From NCBI GenBank assembly GCA_963649625.1, contig CAVJIP010000058.1, positions 1 through 15,732 on the forward strand: a stretch of 15,732 nt of DNA, given 5' to 3'. Every line of letters starts with the position of its first letter. Position 1 is the first letter of the stretch. Position numbers and translations under genes: made by a program. This document shows, piece by piece, positions 1 through 6,135 of this stretch. Source of the stretch: HGM13006 sp963649625 (GTDB taxonomy: Bacteria; Bacillota; Clostridia; Oscillospirales; Oscillospiraceae). Below the pieces are notes generated by a model that did not search any database, was not told where the DNA came from, and saw only the letters and a list, made by a program, of their open reading frames with translations.

Positions 1-88
1 AGTCCCTTCCTTCCACATTAATTAGGACGCAGTTTCTCCGGGAATATTGCACAATTTGCAAAAAAGAGCCGCTTTTTAGAGGGGGAGC
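1..88. other. AT-rich left edge, no gene seen
   Basis: Left of the gltX terminator I find no supportable gene. Frames on either strand are short or closed by stops. The only plus frame that stays open continues antisense through gltX and is a shadow of it. There is a weak AAAAAG/CTTTTT inverted repeat around 61-76, too weak to call a second terminator. Confidence 0.5.
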
Positions 89-115
89 AAAAGGCACCGC
101 CGTGCGGTGCCTTTT
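89..115 (-). terminator. Rho-independent terminator of gltX
   Basis: A perfect 12-base-pair stem (89-100 with 104-115) has a 3-base loop. On the minus strand it starts 4 bases after the gltX stop codon. The outer four pairs are A:T, so the minus-strand transcript ends the hairpin in TTTT. The same symmetry gives a T-run on the plus strand, so it could also stop transcription arriving from the left. Confidence 0.88.
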
Positions 116-119
116 CCTC

Positions 120-1616
120 TTATCCCTGGAGCTTCTCCAGCCCCAGCTTCATCCGGCGAAGGGTTTCTTCTCTGCCAAGAATCCGGGCGATTTCAATGGC
201 ACCGCCGGGTGTTACCGTTTTTCCCGCCGCCGCAATGCGCAGGGGCCACATGACCTTGCCGATCTTGATTCCCTCCGCCTCTGTCAGTCCATAGAGGGCA
301 TCGTGGATGGCCTCATAGTTCCACTCCGGCAGGACCTCCAGGACAGCATATTCCTTCTGGAGCAGCTCCCGGGAGCTCTCCCCGGTGAGCTTATTTTTCT
401 TGTTGGTATACAGGGCTGCATCATACTCCGGCAGGGCCTCAAAGAAGTCCACCATTTCGGAAATTTGATCCAGCCGATCTACTCTGGTCTGGAGCAGGGC
501 CGGAATCAGGGCCTTTTCCACATTGGGGGCGGTAATGGCCCGGTCAATCCAGGGCATGGCCTTCTCCGCAAACGCCTCCGGGGAAAGTGCCTTCAAATAG
601 GTGCCGTTAAAATAGTTCAGCTTTTCCATGTCGAAGGCAGAGGGGGACTTGGACAGGCCCTCCAGCTCAAAGGCCTCTATCAGCTCCTCCATGGTGAAAA
701 GCTCCCGCTCCGCCAACTCGCCCCGGGGGCTCCAGCCCAGCAGGGCCACATAGTTGCACACCGCCTGGGGGAGATAACCCATTTCCAGCAGATCCTCATA
801 GGAGGGGTCTCCGTGCCGCTTGGACATTTTTCGGACATTTCCCGTCTCTGCATCCGTAATCATCACGCTGGCACAGTGGACATAGGTGGGGATGTCCCAG
901 CCGAAGGCCTCATAGAGCAGGTTGTATTTGGGGGACGAGGAAAGATACTCGCTGCCGCGCACCACATGGGTGATGCCCATAAGATGGTCGTCCACCACAT
1001 TGGCGAAATTGTAGGTAGGCAGGCCGTCGGATTTCAGGAGCACCTGGTCGTCCAGCTCGCCGTTGTCCACGGTGATGTCCCCATAGACCGCATCATGGAA
1101 GGTGGTGCTGCCCTCCGGGATTTTCTGGCGAATCACATAGGACTCTCCGGCCTCCAGTCTCTGGCGAATCTCCTCCGGGGAAAGGGACAGGCAGTGCCGG
1201 TCATACTTGGCGTTGGGATCCTTCTCGTGAAGCTCCCGCAGCCGCTCCTCGGAGCAGAAGCAGCGATAGGCCGCCCCTTTCTCCACCAGAAGCTCCGCAT
1301 ATTTCCGATACAGCTCCCGCCGCTCTGTCTGGACGTAGGGGCCCACCGGGCCGCCCACATCCGGCCCCTCGTCATAGGTAAGGCCGCAGCCCGCCATGGT
1401 TCTTTGAATCACCGCCACAGCGTCCTCCACCTTCCGCTTTTGGTCCGTGTCCTCGATTCGCAGAATAAAGGTTCCTTTCCCGTGGCGGGCGATCAAATAG
1501 GTATAGAGGGCCGTGCGCAGATTGCCCACATGCATATGTCCTGTGGGGCTGGGGGCAAACCGGGTTCGTACCCCTCCCTTGGGAATCCTTGCTTCCATTT
1601 CCTCAAAGAAGTTCAT
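120..1616 (-). CDS. gltX: Glutamate--tRNA ligase (GluRS)
   Basis: Class I aminoacyl-tRNA synthetase that charges tRNA-Glu in the cytoplasm, 498 residues, normal for bacterial GluRS. The catalytic HIGH-type motif is HMHVGN at residues 27-32, after RFAPSPTG. The KMSKS-type motif is KMSKR at 263-267. A Cys-x-Cys near residues 119-121 with a later YDRHC near 138-142 resembles the GluRS zinc-binding insertion. The C-terminal third has the helical anticodon-binding layout and keeps KIGKVMWPLRIA, typical of the family. The start is ATG at 1616 because AAGGAG lies 8 bases upstream. An in-frame ATG at 1643 has its purine run almost touching the start, and the frame stays open further up without a ribosome site. 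I see no second gltX here, so I cannot say whether this copy is discriminating or also charges tRNA-Gln, as in many Firmicutes that use GatCAB. Confidence 0.96.
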   Translation of the reverse strand: MNFFEEMEARIPKGGVRTRFAPSPTGHMHVGNLRTALYTYLIARHGKGTFILRIEDTDQKRKVEDAVAVIQRTMAGCGLTYDEGPDVGGPVGPYVQTERRELYRKYAELLVEKGAAYRCFCSEERLRELHEKDPNAKYDRHCLSLSPEEIRQRLEAGESYVIRQKIPEGSTTFHDAVYGDITVDNGELDDQVLLKSDGLPTYNFANVVDDHLMGITHVVRGSEYLSSSPKYNLLYEAFGWDIPTYVHCASVMITDAETGNVRKMSKRHGDPSYEDLLEMGYLPQAVCNYVALLGWSPRGELAERELFTMEELIEAFELEGLSKSPSAFDMEKLNYFNGTYLKALSPEAFAEKAMPWIDRAITAPNVEKALIPALLQTRVDRLDQISEMVDFFEALPEYDAALYTNKKNKLTGESSRELLQKEYAVLEVLPEWNYEAIHDALYGLTEAEGIKIGKVMWPLRIAAAGKTVTPGGAIEIARILGREETLRRMKLGLEKLQG

Positions 1617-1698
1617 AGCCGTTTCTCCTTTTGTCTGTGCCATCCCTCCACCGTTGGGCGCCGTCTTGGGTATTTTTCTCCGTCTCCGCAGAATTTCA

Positions 1699-1727
1699 TT
1701 GAAAAAGCAAAGGCTTTGTGTTAGGAT
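1699..1727 (+). promoter_or_regulatory. Sigma-A-like promoter for trpS
   Basis: TTGAAA (1699-1704), a 17-base spacer, then TAGGAT (1722-1727). The predicted start near 1734 gives a leader of about 60 bases to the trpS ATG. It lies to the left of the gltX promoter and points toward it, so the two promoters face each other. Confidence 0.55.
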
Positions 1728-1746
1728 GTATTGGATTAGTGTATCA

Positions 1747-1775
1747 AGAATACCGCCGAAATTCATTTTTGTCAA
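1747..1775 (-). promoter_or_regulatory. Sigma-A-like promoter for gltX
   Basis: Read on the minus strand, a consensus TTGACA (-35, 1770-1775) is followed after 17 bases by TATTCT (-10, 1747-1752). This predicts a start near 1740 and a leader of about 125 bases before the gltX ATG at 1616. I see no T-box signature in that leader. Confidence 0.68.
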
Positions 1776-1793
1776 CAAAGAAGGTTATGATAA

Positions 1794-2792
1794 ATGGAAG
1801 AAAAGAAAGTCCTGCTCTCCGGCATTCAGCCCAGCGGCGACCTGACCCTGGGCTCCTATCTGGGTGCCATCAAAAACTGGTCCGATCTGGCCAAGGAATT
1901 TGACTGCTACTATTTTATGGCGGATATGCACACCATTACCGTCCGGCAGGAGCCTGCCAGCCTGCGCCGGCACACCCTCCAGCAGTTGGCCCAATATATC
2001 GCCTGCGGCCTGGATCCCCAGGAAAACACCCTGTTTATCCAGTCCCATGTCCATCAGCACGCAGAGCTGGGCTGGGTGCTCCAGTGCTACACCATGTTTG
2101 GGGAGCTGTCCCGCATGACCCAGTTCAAGGATAAAAGTGCGAAAAACACCGAGAATATCAACGGGGGCCTGTTTGCCTACCCCTGCCTGATGGCGGCGGA
2201 TATTCTCCTCTATCAGCCGGACTATGTACCTGTGGGGGAGGATCAGAAGCAGCACGTTGAACTGACCCGGGACATTGCCAACCGGTTCAACGGCATCTAC
2301 GGAGAGACCTTCAAAATGCCTGAGCCCTACATTCCCAAGGTGGGGGCCCGGGTCATGGGGCTGCAAAACCCCACCAGCAAAATGTCCAAGTCCGACAAGG
2401 ATCCCAACGGCTGCGTCTACCTGGTGGACGACAACGACACCATTATGCGGAAGTTTAAGCGGGCCGTCACCGACAGCGAAACCTGCGTCCGCTTTGACCG
2501 GGAGAACAAGCCCGGCATCTCCAACCTGATGGAAATCTACTCCGCCTGTACCGGCAAGTCCTATGAGGAGATTCAGAAGGAATTTGAAGGCAAGGGCTAT
2601 GGGGACTTTAAGCCCGCCGTAGGCGAGGCCGTGATCTCCCTGGTGGCCCCCATCCGGGACGAGGCCCAGCGGCTTCTCCGGGACAAGGACTATCTGGAGA
2701 GCATCTATAAGGCCGGTGCGGAAAAGGCAGGGTATATTGCAAATAAAACCCTACGGAAGGTCTACAAGAAGGTAGGCTTTGTGGCCCGCTGA
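1794..2792 (+). CDS. trpS: Tryptophan--tRNA ligase (TrpRS)
   Basis: Class I synthetase charging tRNA-Trp, 332 residues, the usual length for the short bacterial TrpRS. The HIGH-equivalent is seen as QPSGDLTLGSYLGA around residues 12-25 and KMSKS at 196-200. Between them are the family-typical stretches FAYPCLMAADILLY and VPVGEDQKQHVELTRD, which line the tryptophan and ATP site. The start is ATG at 1794, with AAAGAAGG about 9 bases upstream. An ATG at 1787 is in another frame. The TagO-like gene follows after 14 bases, so the two are probably co-transcribed. The leader is too short for a canonical T-box, which often controls trpS in Firmicutes. Confidence 0.97.
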   Translation: MEEKKVLLSGIQPSGDLTLGSYLGAIKNWSDLAKEFDCYYFMADMHTITVRQEPASLRRHTLQQLAQYIACGLDPQENTLFIQSHVHQHAELGWVLQCYTMFGELSRMTQFKDKSAKNTENINGGLFAYPCLMAADILLYQPDYVPVGEDQKQHVELTRDIANRFNGIYGETFKMPEPYIPKVGARVMGLQNPTSKMSKSDKDPNGCVYLVDDNDTIMRKFKRAVTDSETCVRFDRENKPGISNLMEIYSACTGKSYEEIQKEFEGKGYGDFKPAVGEAVISLVAPIRDEAQRLLRDKDYLESIYKAGAEKAGYIANKTLRKVYKKVGFVAR

Positions 2793-2806
2793 GAAAGGAT
2801 GATTTC

Positions 2807-3916
2807 ATGGCAACCCGGCAGCAGCTTCTCACTGTGCTAATCGCCGTTTTGGCCGCCGGGGTGATCGCCTTTGTGCTGACCCCCTTGGTTCGACACTTTG
2901 CCCTTCATTTTGGCTTTGTGGACATCCCAAAGGATGCCCGCCGTATGCATCATAAGCCCATTCCCACCATTGGCGGCCTGGCCATTTACGCCGGGTTTCT
3001 CCTGGTGATTCTGGTGCTGGGCCGCATGACCCGGGAGCTGGGAGGCATTCTGGCCGGCGGCACCATCATTGTGCTGCTGGGCATCGTGGATGATAAATAC
3101 GATTTGAATGCCAAGCTAAAGCTGGCGGTGCAGCTTCTTGCTGCGGCGATTCCCGTTTCCCAGGGCTGCATGATCGACTATATTTCCAACCCTCTGCCCG
3201 TAGGCGGCCCCTATCTGTCTCTGGGTGTGCTGGCTGTTCCCGTGACCATCCTCTGGATTGTGGCCATTACCAACGCCGTAAACTTTATTGACGGCCTGGA
3301 CGGCCTGAGCGTAGGCGTCTGCTCCATCAGCTGTCTGACCATGGCAATCATTGCCCTGTCTCTGGGTCAGGGCCAGGAGGCCCTCCTGCTGGGGGCGCTG
3401 CTGGGGGCCTGCCTGGGCTTTATGCCCTATAATCTGAATCCGGCCAAAATCTTTATGGGGGACACCGGGGCAACCTTTTTGGGCTTTATTCTGGCCTGTA
3501 TGTCCGTCAGCGGCCTGTTTAAGCTCTATACGGTGATCTCCTTTGCCGTGCCCATTCTGGTGTTGGGGGTGCCCCTGTTTGACATCTCCTTCGCCTGCGT
3601 CCGCCGTCTGTGGCATCATGTCAGCCCCATGCACCCGGATCGGAGCCATATTCACCACCGGCTCATTGACGTGGGCTTTAACCAGCGGCAAAGCGTGGCC
3701 ATCCTCTATGTGGCGGCCTCCCTGTTGGGGGTGTGCGCCGTGATGGTCAGCACCAGCGGCCCCAGAAAAGCCCTGATGGTACTGGCGGCGGCGGTGTCCA
3801 TTGGCATCATCGCCCTTTGGCTGGTCACACGCCGGGCCAAGGCCGAGGTCTGCCAGCAGGACAAATCCGACTCCCGGCAGGAGCAGGAGCAAAATCAGGA
3901 TTCCTCGGAAAAATAG
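2807..3916 (+). CDS. Undecaprenyl-phosphate sugar-1-phosphate transferase (TagO/WecA family)
   Basis: Integral membrane enzyme of the MraY/WecA/TagO family. It transfers a HexNAc-1-phosphate, in TagO and WecA GlcNAc-1-P, from UDP-sugar to undecaprenyl phosphate on the inner membrane face. This starts teichoic acid or surface polysaccharide synthesis. It has 369 residues and about ten or eleven hydrophobic segments. Diagnostic motifs in order are KPIPTIGG at 50-57, the Asp pair in GIVDDKYDL (Asp95-Asp96), NFIDGLDGL at 159-167, FMGDTGATFLG at 216-226, and the His-rich HPDRSHIHHRL at 276-286. The HIHH loop points to TagO/WecA rather than MraY. The tail after about residue 345 is polar (Gln, Asp, Ser, Glu) and probably cytoplasmic. 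AAAGGATG precedes the ATG, and the gap from trpS is 14 bases. The exact sugar and polymer cannot be read from sequence. Confidence 0.92.
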   Translation: MATRQQLLTVLIAVLAAGVIAFVLTPLVRHFALHFGFVDIPKDARRMHHKPIPTIGGLAIYAGFLLVILVLGRMTRELGGILAGGTIIVLLGIVDDKYDLNAKLKLAVQLLAAAIPVSQGCMIDYISNPLPVGGPYLSLGVLAVPVTILWIVAITNAVNFIDGLDGLSVGVCSISCLTMAIIALSLGQGQEALLLGALLGACLGFMPYNLNPAKIFMGDTGATFLGFILACMSVSGLFKLYTVISFAVPILVLGVPLFDISFACVRRLWHHVSPMHPDRSHIHHRLIDVGFNQRQSVAILYVAASLLGVCAVMVSTSGPRKALMVLAAAVSIGIIALWLVTRRAKAEVCQQDKSDSRQEQEQNQDSSEK

Positions 3917-3946
3917 CGGGAAACAGGGCAGCTCCGCCGCCCCGCT
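3915..3946 (-). terminator. Possible terminator of the three-small-gene cluster
   Basis: A 6-base-pair stem AGCGGG/CCCGCT (3915-3920 with 3941-3946) encloses a short inner GGC/GCC stem. On the minus strand it is followed directly by TATTTTT. It lies just after the last small gene and overlaps the stop codon of the plus-strand transferase. The plus-strand side has no T-run. The long loop makes this a moderate call. Confidence 0.38.
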
Positions 3947-3953
3947 TCCCCGG

Positions 3954-4187
3954 TCACAGCATCAGATACAGGGCGGCAGCCGCCAGGGGCCAAAGCACAT
4001 CCCCCTCTCCGTCCTTGGCCAGGAGAAACACCAGCACCAGAAGCAGCAGGTCGTCCCTGTCCAGCCGTCCCAGCCGTTCCAGCAGTCCCTCCACGGCCTT
4101 GGGCCTCTCCGGTGGTCTTTCCGTCCCGGTGCCCGGGGGTACAGGCCGAAGAACCTGCTCCGGCTGCCCTGCATAGGGGTTGAACAT
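3954..4187 (-). CDS. Small protein with hydrophobic C-terminus, unknown function
   Basis: 77 residues, last of three small minus-strand genes. The first half is polar and rich in Pro, Gly, Glu and Arg. It has an amphipathic stretch LLERLGRLDRDD at about 35-46, followed by an almost uninterrupted Leu/Val/Ala tail split by an acidic loop KDGEGD. It reads like an Asp-Asp-Leu-Leu-Leu membrane hairpin, with two short hydrophobic segments around an acidic turn. I have an unverified impression that similar acidic-loop leucine-rich mini-proteins occur in other Clostridia, but I know no named function. The start is ATG at 4187, behind a GAGGCGAGG stretch overlapping the end of the previous gene's region. 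The gap to that gene's stop is 9 bases, which supports one transcript. Three longer overlapping frames here are less plausible because their compositions look random. Confidence 0.6.
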   Translation of the reverse strand: MFNPYAGQPEQVLRPVPPGTGTERPPERPKAVEGLLERLGRLDRDDLLLLVLVFLLAKDGEGDVLWPLAAAALYLML

Positions 4188-4196
4188 TGCCTCGCC

Positions 4197-4529
4197 TCAC
4201 AGTTCTACGGTTCCCGCCACCGCCTTGGCGGTGCGCATCAGTCGAAGGGCCTTTGCCGCCTTTTGGAGCTTTTCTCCCTTCTCCGGGCGCAGCAGGGGCA
4301 TCAGTGCCTCCAGCAGTGCCGGGGCCTCTGTCTGACTGCTCTGGAGGGCCGTCATCAGCTGCCGGATCTGCTCCGGGGCCGAATCCTCCGGGGACTCCGG
4401 CCCCTGCTCCTCCTGGGCGGATGCCCTTTGGTCCTCTCCCAGCCCCAGCTGCTTCGCCACCGCCTCCAGCTGCTCCATGGCGCCGGGCTTTGACAGAAAG
4501 CTGCTTACGGCAGCCCCAATGTCATCCAT
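4197..4529 (-). CDS. Small soluble helical protein, unknown function
   Basis: 110 residues, middle gene of the small cluster. The N-terminal segment (about 1-30) is a predicted amphipathic helix, MDDIGAAVSSFLSKPGAMEQ, followed by an acidic Glu/Gln/Pro linker. The C-terminal half is helical and ends in a basic pattern, EKLQKAAKALRLMRTAKAVA. There is no signal peptide, membrane segment or cysteine. Its start overlaps the stop of the upstream gene by 8 bases (ATGGATGA), a strong sign of translational coupling and that both are real genes. The plan of a helical N-terminus, a variable linker and a basic C-terminal helix suggests a scaffolding or partner-binding role, but this is inference. I do not recognise a characterised family. 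Confidence 0.68.
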   Translation of the reverse strand: MDDIGAAVSSFLSKPGAMEQLEAVAKQLGLGEDQRASAQEEQGPESPEDSAPEQIRQLMTALQSSQTEAPALLEALMPLLRPEKGEKLQKAAKALRLMRTAKAVAGTVEL

Positions 4530-4752
4530 GGCCCATTTCCCGCTCCAGGGCCGTTAGCAGCCGCTGAATCTGCGGCTCGGCCAGCAGTGGCCCCATTAGA
4601 CGCTGCGCCTCCTGGGCGTTTCCCTGGCTCAGGGCCGCCCCCGCCTTACGCAGTTTGTCGCCCCCCGCCTGGGAGAATTTTTCCACCAATTGCTGTCCCT
4701 CCTGGGTAGACAGCAGCTTTTGAATGCTGCTTTGCTGGGCTGCGTGATCCAT
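4522..4752 (-). CDS. Small helical protein, unknown function
   Basis: 76 residues, first gene of the three-gene minus-strand cluster. It is Gln, Ala and Leu rich and almost fully helical in appearance, with repeated short helices (IQKLLSTQEGQQLVEKFSQ, then KAGAALSQGNAQEAQRLMGP). There is no cysteine, signal peptide or transmembrane segment. I chose ATG at 4752 because the purine run AAAGGGGG sits about 9 bases upstream. The in-frame ATG at 4761 touches that purine run and would add only three residues. It diverges from the phosphoesterase gene across 62 bases, which leaves little room for two full promoters. I recognise no named family. The coupling to the next gene is the best evidence that it is translated. 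Confidence 0.66.
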   Translation of the reverse strand: MDHAAQQSSIQKLLSTQEGQQLVEKFSQAGGDKLRKAGAALSQGNAQEAQRLMGPLLAEPQIQRLLTALEREMGHG

Positions 4753-4814
4753 GCGCCCCATCCCCCTTTCTCTACCCAGTGTATGCGGGACAGAAGAGAA
4801 GGTGTACTGTAATC

Positions 4815-5267
4815 ATGAAGATTCTTGTGTTTTCCGACTCCCACGGCAGGGTCGCCCCTATGGAGCGGGCCATTCGTTTGGAGCAGCCGGATCAAATTTT
4901 TCACCTGGGAGACTGCGTCCCCGATGGCGCAGTCCTGAAACGGTACGGCATCCCTCTTGTACAGGTGGCCGGAAACTGCGACCCGGGCTCCCAGGAGCCG
5001 GAGATTCGGGTTCTGGAGCTGGAGGGTGCCCGGATTTACATGACCCATGGGCATCTCCACGGCGTAAAAACCATGTACCAGCGGGCTATTTACGCTGCCA
5101 TGGGGGAGAATGCCCAGCTTCTGCTGTTCGGCCACACCCATCGGGCCGAATGCTATTATGACCAGGGCCTGTGGCTCCTCAATCCCGGGGCCGTCGGCGC
5201 CTGGGGCAGCTACGGTGTCATCATTCTGGCGGATGGCAGGTTGGAATGCTGTCTGAAATCCCTATAA
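4815..5267 (+). CDS. YfcE/MJ0936-type metallophosphoesterase
   Basis: 150-residue calcineurin-like phosphoesterase, a typical length for the YfcE/MJ0936 single-domain family of manganese- or nickel-dependent phosphodiesterases. All metal-ligand motifs are visible: D8-x-H10 in FSDSHG, G32-D33, GNCD at 53-56, the HGH pair at 78-80, and GHTH at 107-110. The last is followed by a NPG turn in LLNPGAVGAW, where NPGS is more usual. The start is ATG at 4815, giving MKILVFSDSHG with AGAAGGTG upstream. An in-frame ATG at 4779 would add 12 residues that do not fit the fold. coaX follows after 16 bases, so they are likely one operon. The physiological substrate is unknown. The protein is cytoplasmic. Confidence 0.92.
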   Translation: MKILVFSDSHGRVAPMERAIRLEQPDQIFHLGDCVPDGAVLKRYGIPLVQVAGNCDPGSQEPEIRVLELEGARIYMTHGHLHGVKTMYQRAIYAAMGENAQLLLFGHTHRAECYYDQGLWLLNPGAVGAWGSYGVIILADGRLECCLKSL

Positions 5268-5283
5268 AAAAGGAGTGTCTGCC

Positions 5284-6087
5284 ATGCTGCTGACCATTGA
5301 TGTTGGAAATACCAACATGGTATTCGGAATTTACAAGGAACAGGAGATGCTGGGTTCCTTCCGGCTCTCTACCAACTCCACCGCCACCTCAGACGAGGTG
5401 GGGATTATGGCAGTGGCCTACTTTGAGCGGTTTGGCTACCGGGCCGAGGATGTGAAGGCCTGTATCATCGGCTCTGTGGTGCCCCAGGTCATGTATTCTC
5501 TCACCAGCGCCATTATCAAATATTTCGGGGTCGCCCCTCTGGTGGTGGGCACGGACGTGGACTGCGGGCTGCGGTTTGACCCCCGGTGCTATGAAACCGG
5601 CCGTCTGGGCACAGACCGGGCGGTAAACTGCATCGCCGCCATTGCCAAATACGGCGCACCCTTTTTGATTCTGGACTTTGGCACCGCCACCACCATTGAC
5701 GCAGTGGGCCCGGACGGGGTCTACCTGGGCGGCACCATCGGCCCGGGCCTTCAGGTGAGCCTGGACGCCCTGGTTTCCCGCACCGCCATGCTCCCCCGGG
5801 TGGAGCTGCAAATGCCCCCCACCGTGCTGGGCCGCAACACTATTGAGCAGATTCAGGCCGGTGTGGTGGGAGGCTATGTGGGCAATATGGAATATCTTGT
5901 CCGTCAGGTCATGGCGGAAATGAACTGCGACGGCATCAAGGTCATTGCCACCGGCGGCCTTTCCCGGATGATTGCGGAGCAAACAGACCGAATCACCATT
6001 GTGGACACCCGGCTGACCCTGGACGGCCTCCAGATGATTTACGACAGAAACCGGGATGCCCAGCCCGTGGAGATTCGCAACGACTGA
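5284..6087 (+). CDS. coaX: Type III pantothenate kinase
   Basis: Catalyses ATP-dependent phosphorylation of pantothenate, the first step of CoA synthesis. It belongs to the ASKHA-fold type III enzymes, which need a monovalent cation and resist CoA feedback. It has 267 residues, a normal length. Seen motifs are the N-terminal phosphate loop DVGNTN at 6-11, TGRLGTDR at 105-112 with the catalytic Asp111, DFGTATTID at 131-139 and GGTIGPGL at 149-156. The start is ATG at 5284 because AAGGAG lies 8 bases upstream. A GTG at 5275 overlaps that ribosome site. In many Firmicutes coaX sits beside birA or the dus/greA genes. Here its partner is a phosphoesterase, and no birA is in view. Confidence 0.96.
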   Translation: MLLTIDVGNTNMVFGIYKEQEMLGSFRLSTNSTATSDEVGIMAVAYFERFGYRAEDVKACIIGSVVPQVMYSLTSAIIKYFGVAPLVVGTDVDCGLRFDPRCYETGRLGTDRAVNCIAAIAKYGAPFLILDFGTATTIDAVGPDGVYLGGTIGPGLQVSLDALVSRTAMLPRVELQMPPTVLGRNTIEQIQAGVVGGYVGNMEYLVRQVMAEMNCDGIKVIATGGLSRMIAEQTDRITIVDTRLTLDGLQMIYDRNRDAQPVEIRND

Positions 6088-6098
6088 CGGTGTATTGG

Positions 6099-6132
6099 CA
6101 AGGCCTCCCACCCCAGCGGGTGAGAGGCCTTG
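6099..6132 (+). terminator. Terminator after coaX
   Basis: A 14-pair stem with a single C/A mismatch (6099-6113 with 6118-6132) and a CAGC loop begins 11 bases after the coaX stop. On the plus strand it is followed by TATTTATAG, a weak T-rich tail. On the minus strand it directly follows the PatB-type gene, but no T-run follows the stem there, so termination from that side is less certain. Confidence 0.65.
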
Positions 6133-6135
6133 TAT

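Noticed and set aside
3..88. A possible gene fragment entering from the left edge.
   Set aside because: The only open plus frame continues antisense through gltX, and the only minus-strand ATG near the edge (about 15-17) has no ribosome site at a usable distance.
102..1724. A 540-codon plus-strand frame antisense to gltX as a gene.
   Set aside because: gltX on the opposite strand has all catalytic motifs. The long antisense frame follows from its GC-rich codon use, as do the long antisense frames over hydA, the fusion flavoprotein and the transferase gene.
3801..4567. Plus-strand frames of 126-230 codons across the small-gene cluster.
   Set aside because: Their composition is dominated by Pro, Ser, Arg, Leu and Gln as expected for shadow frames. 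They lack ribosome sites, and the minus-strand genes show coupling.
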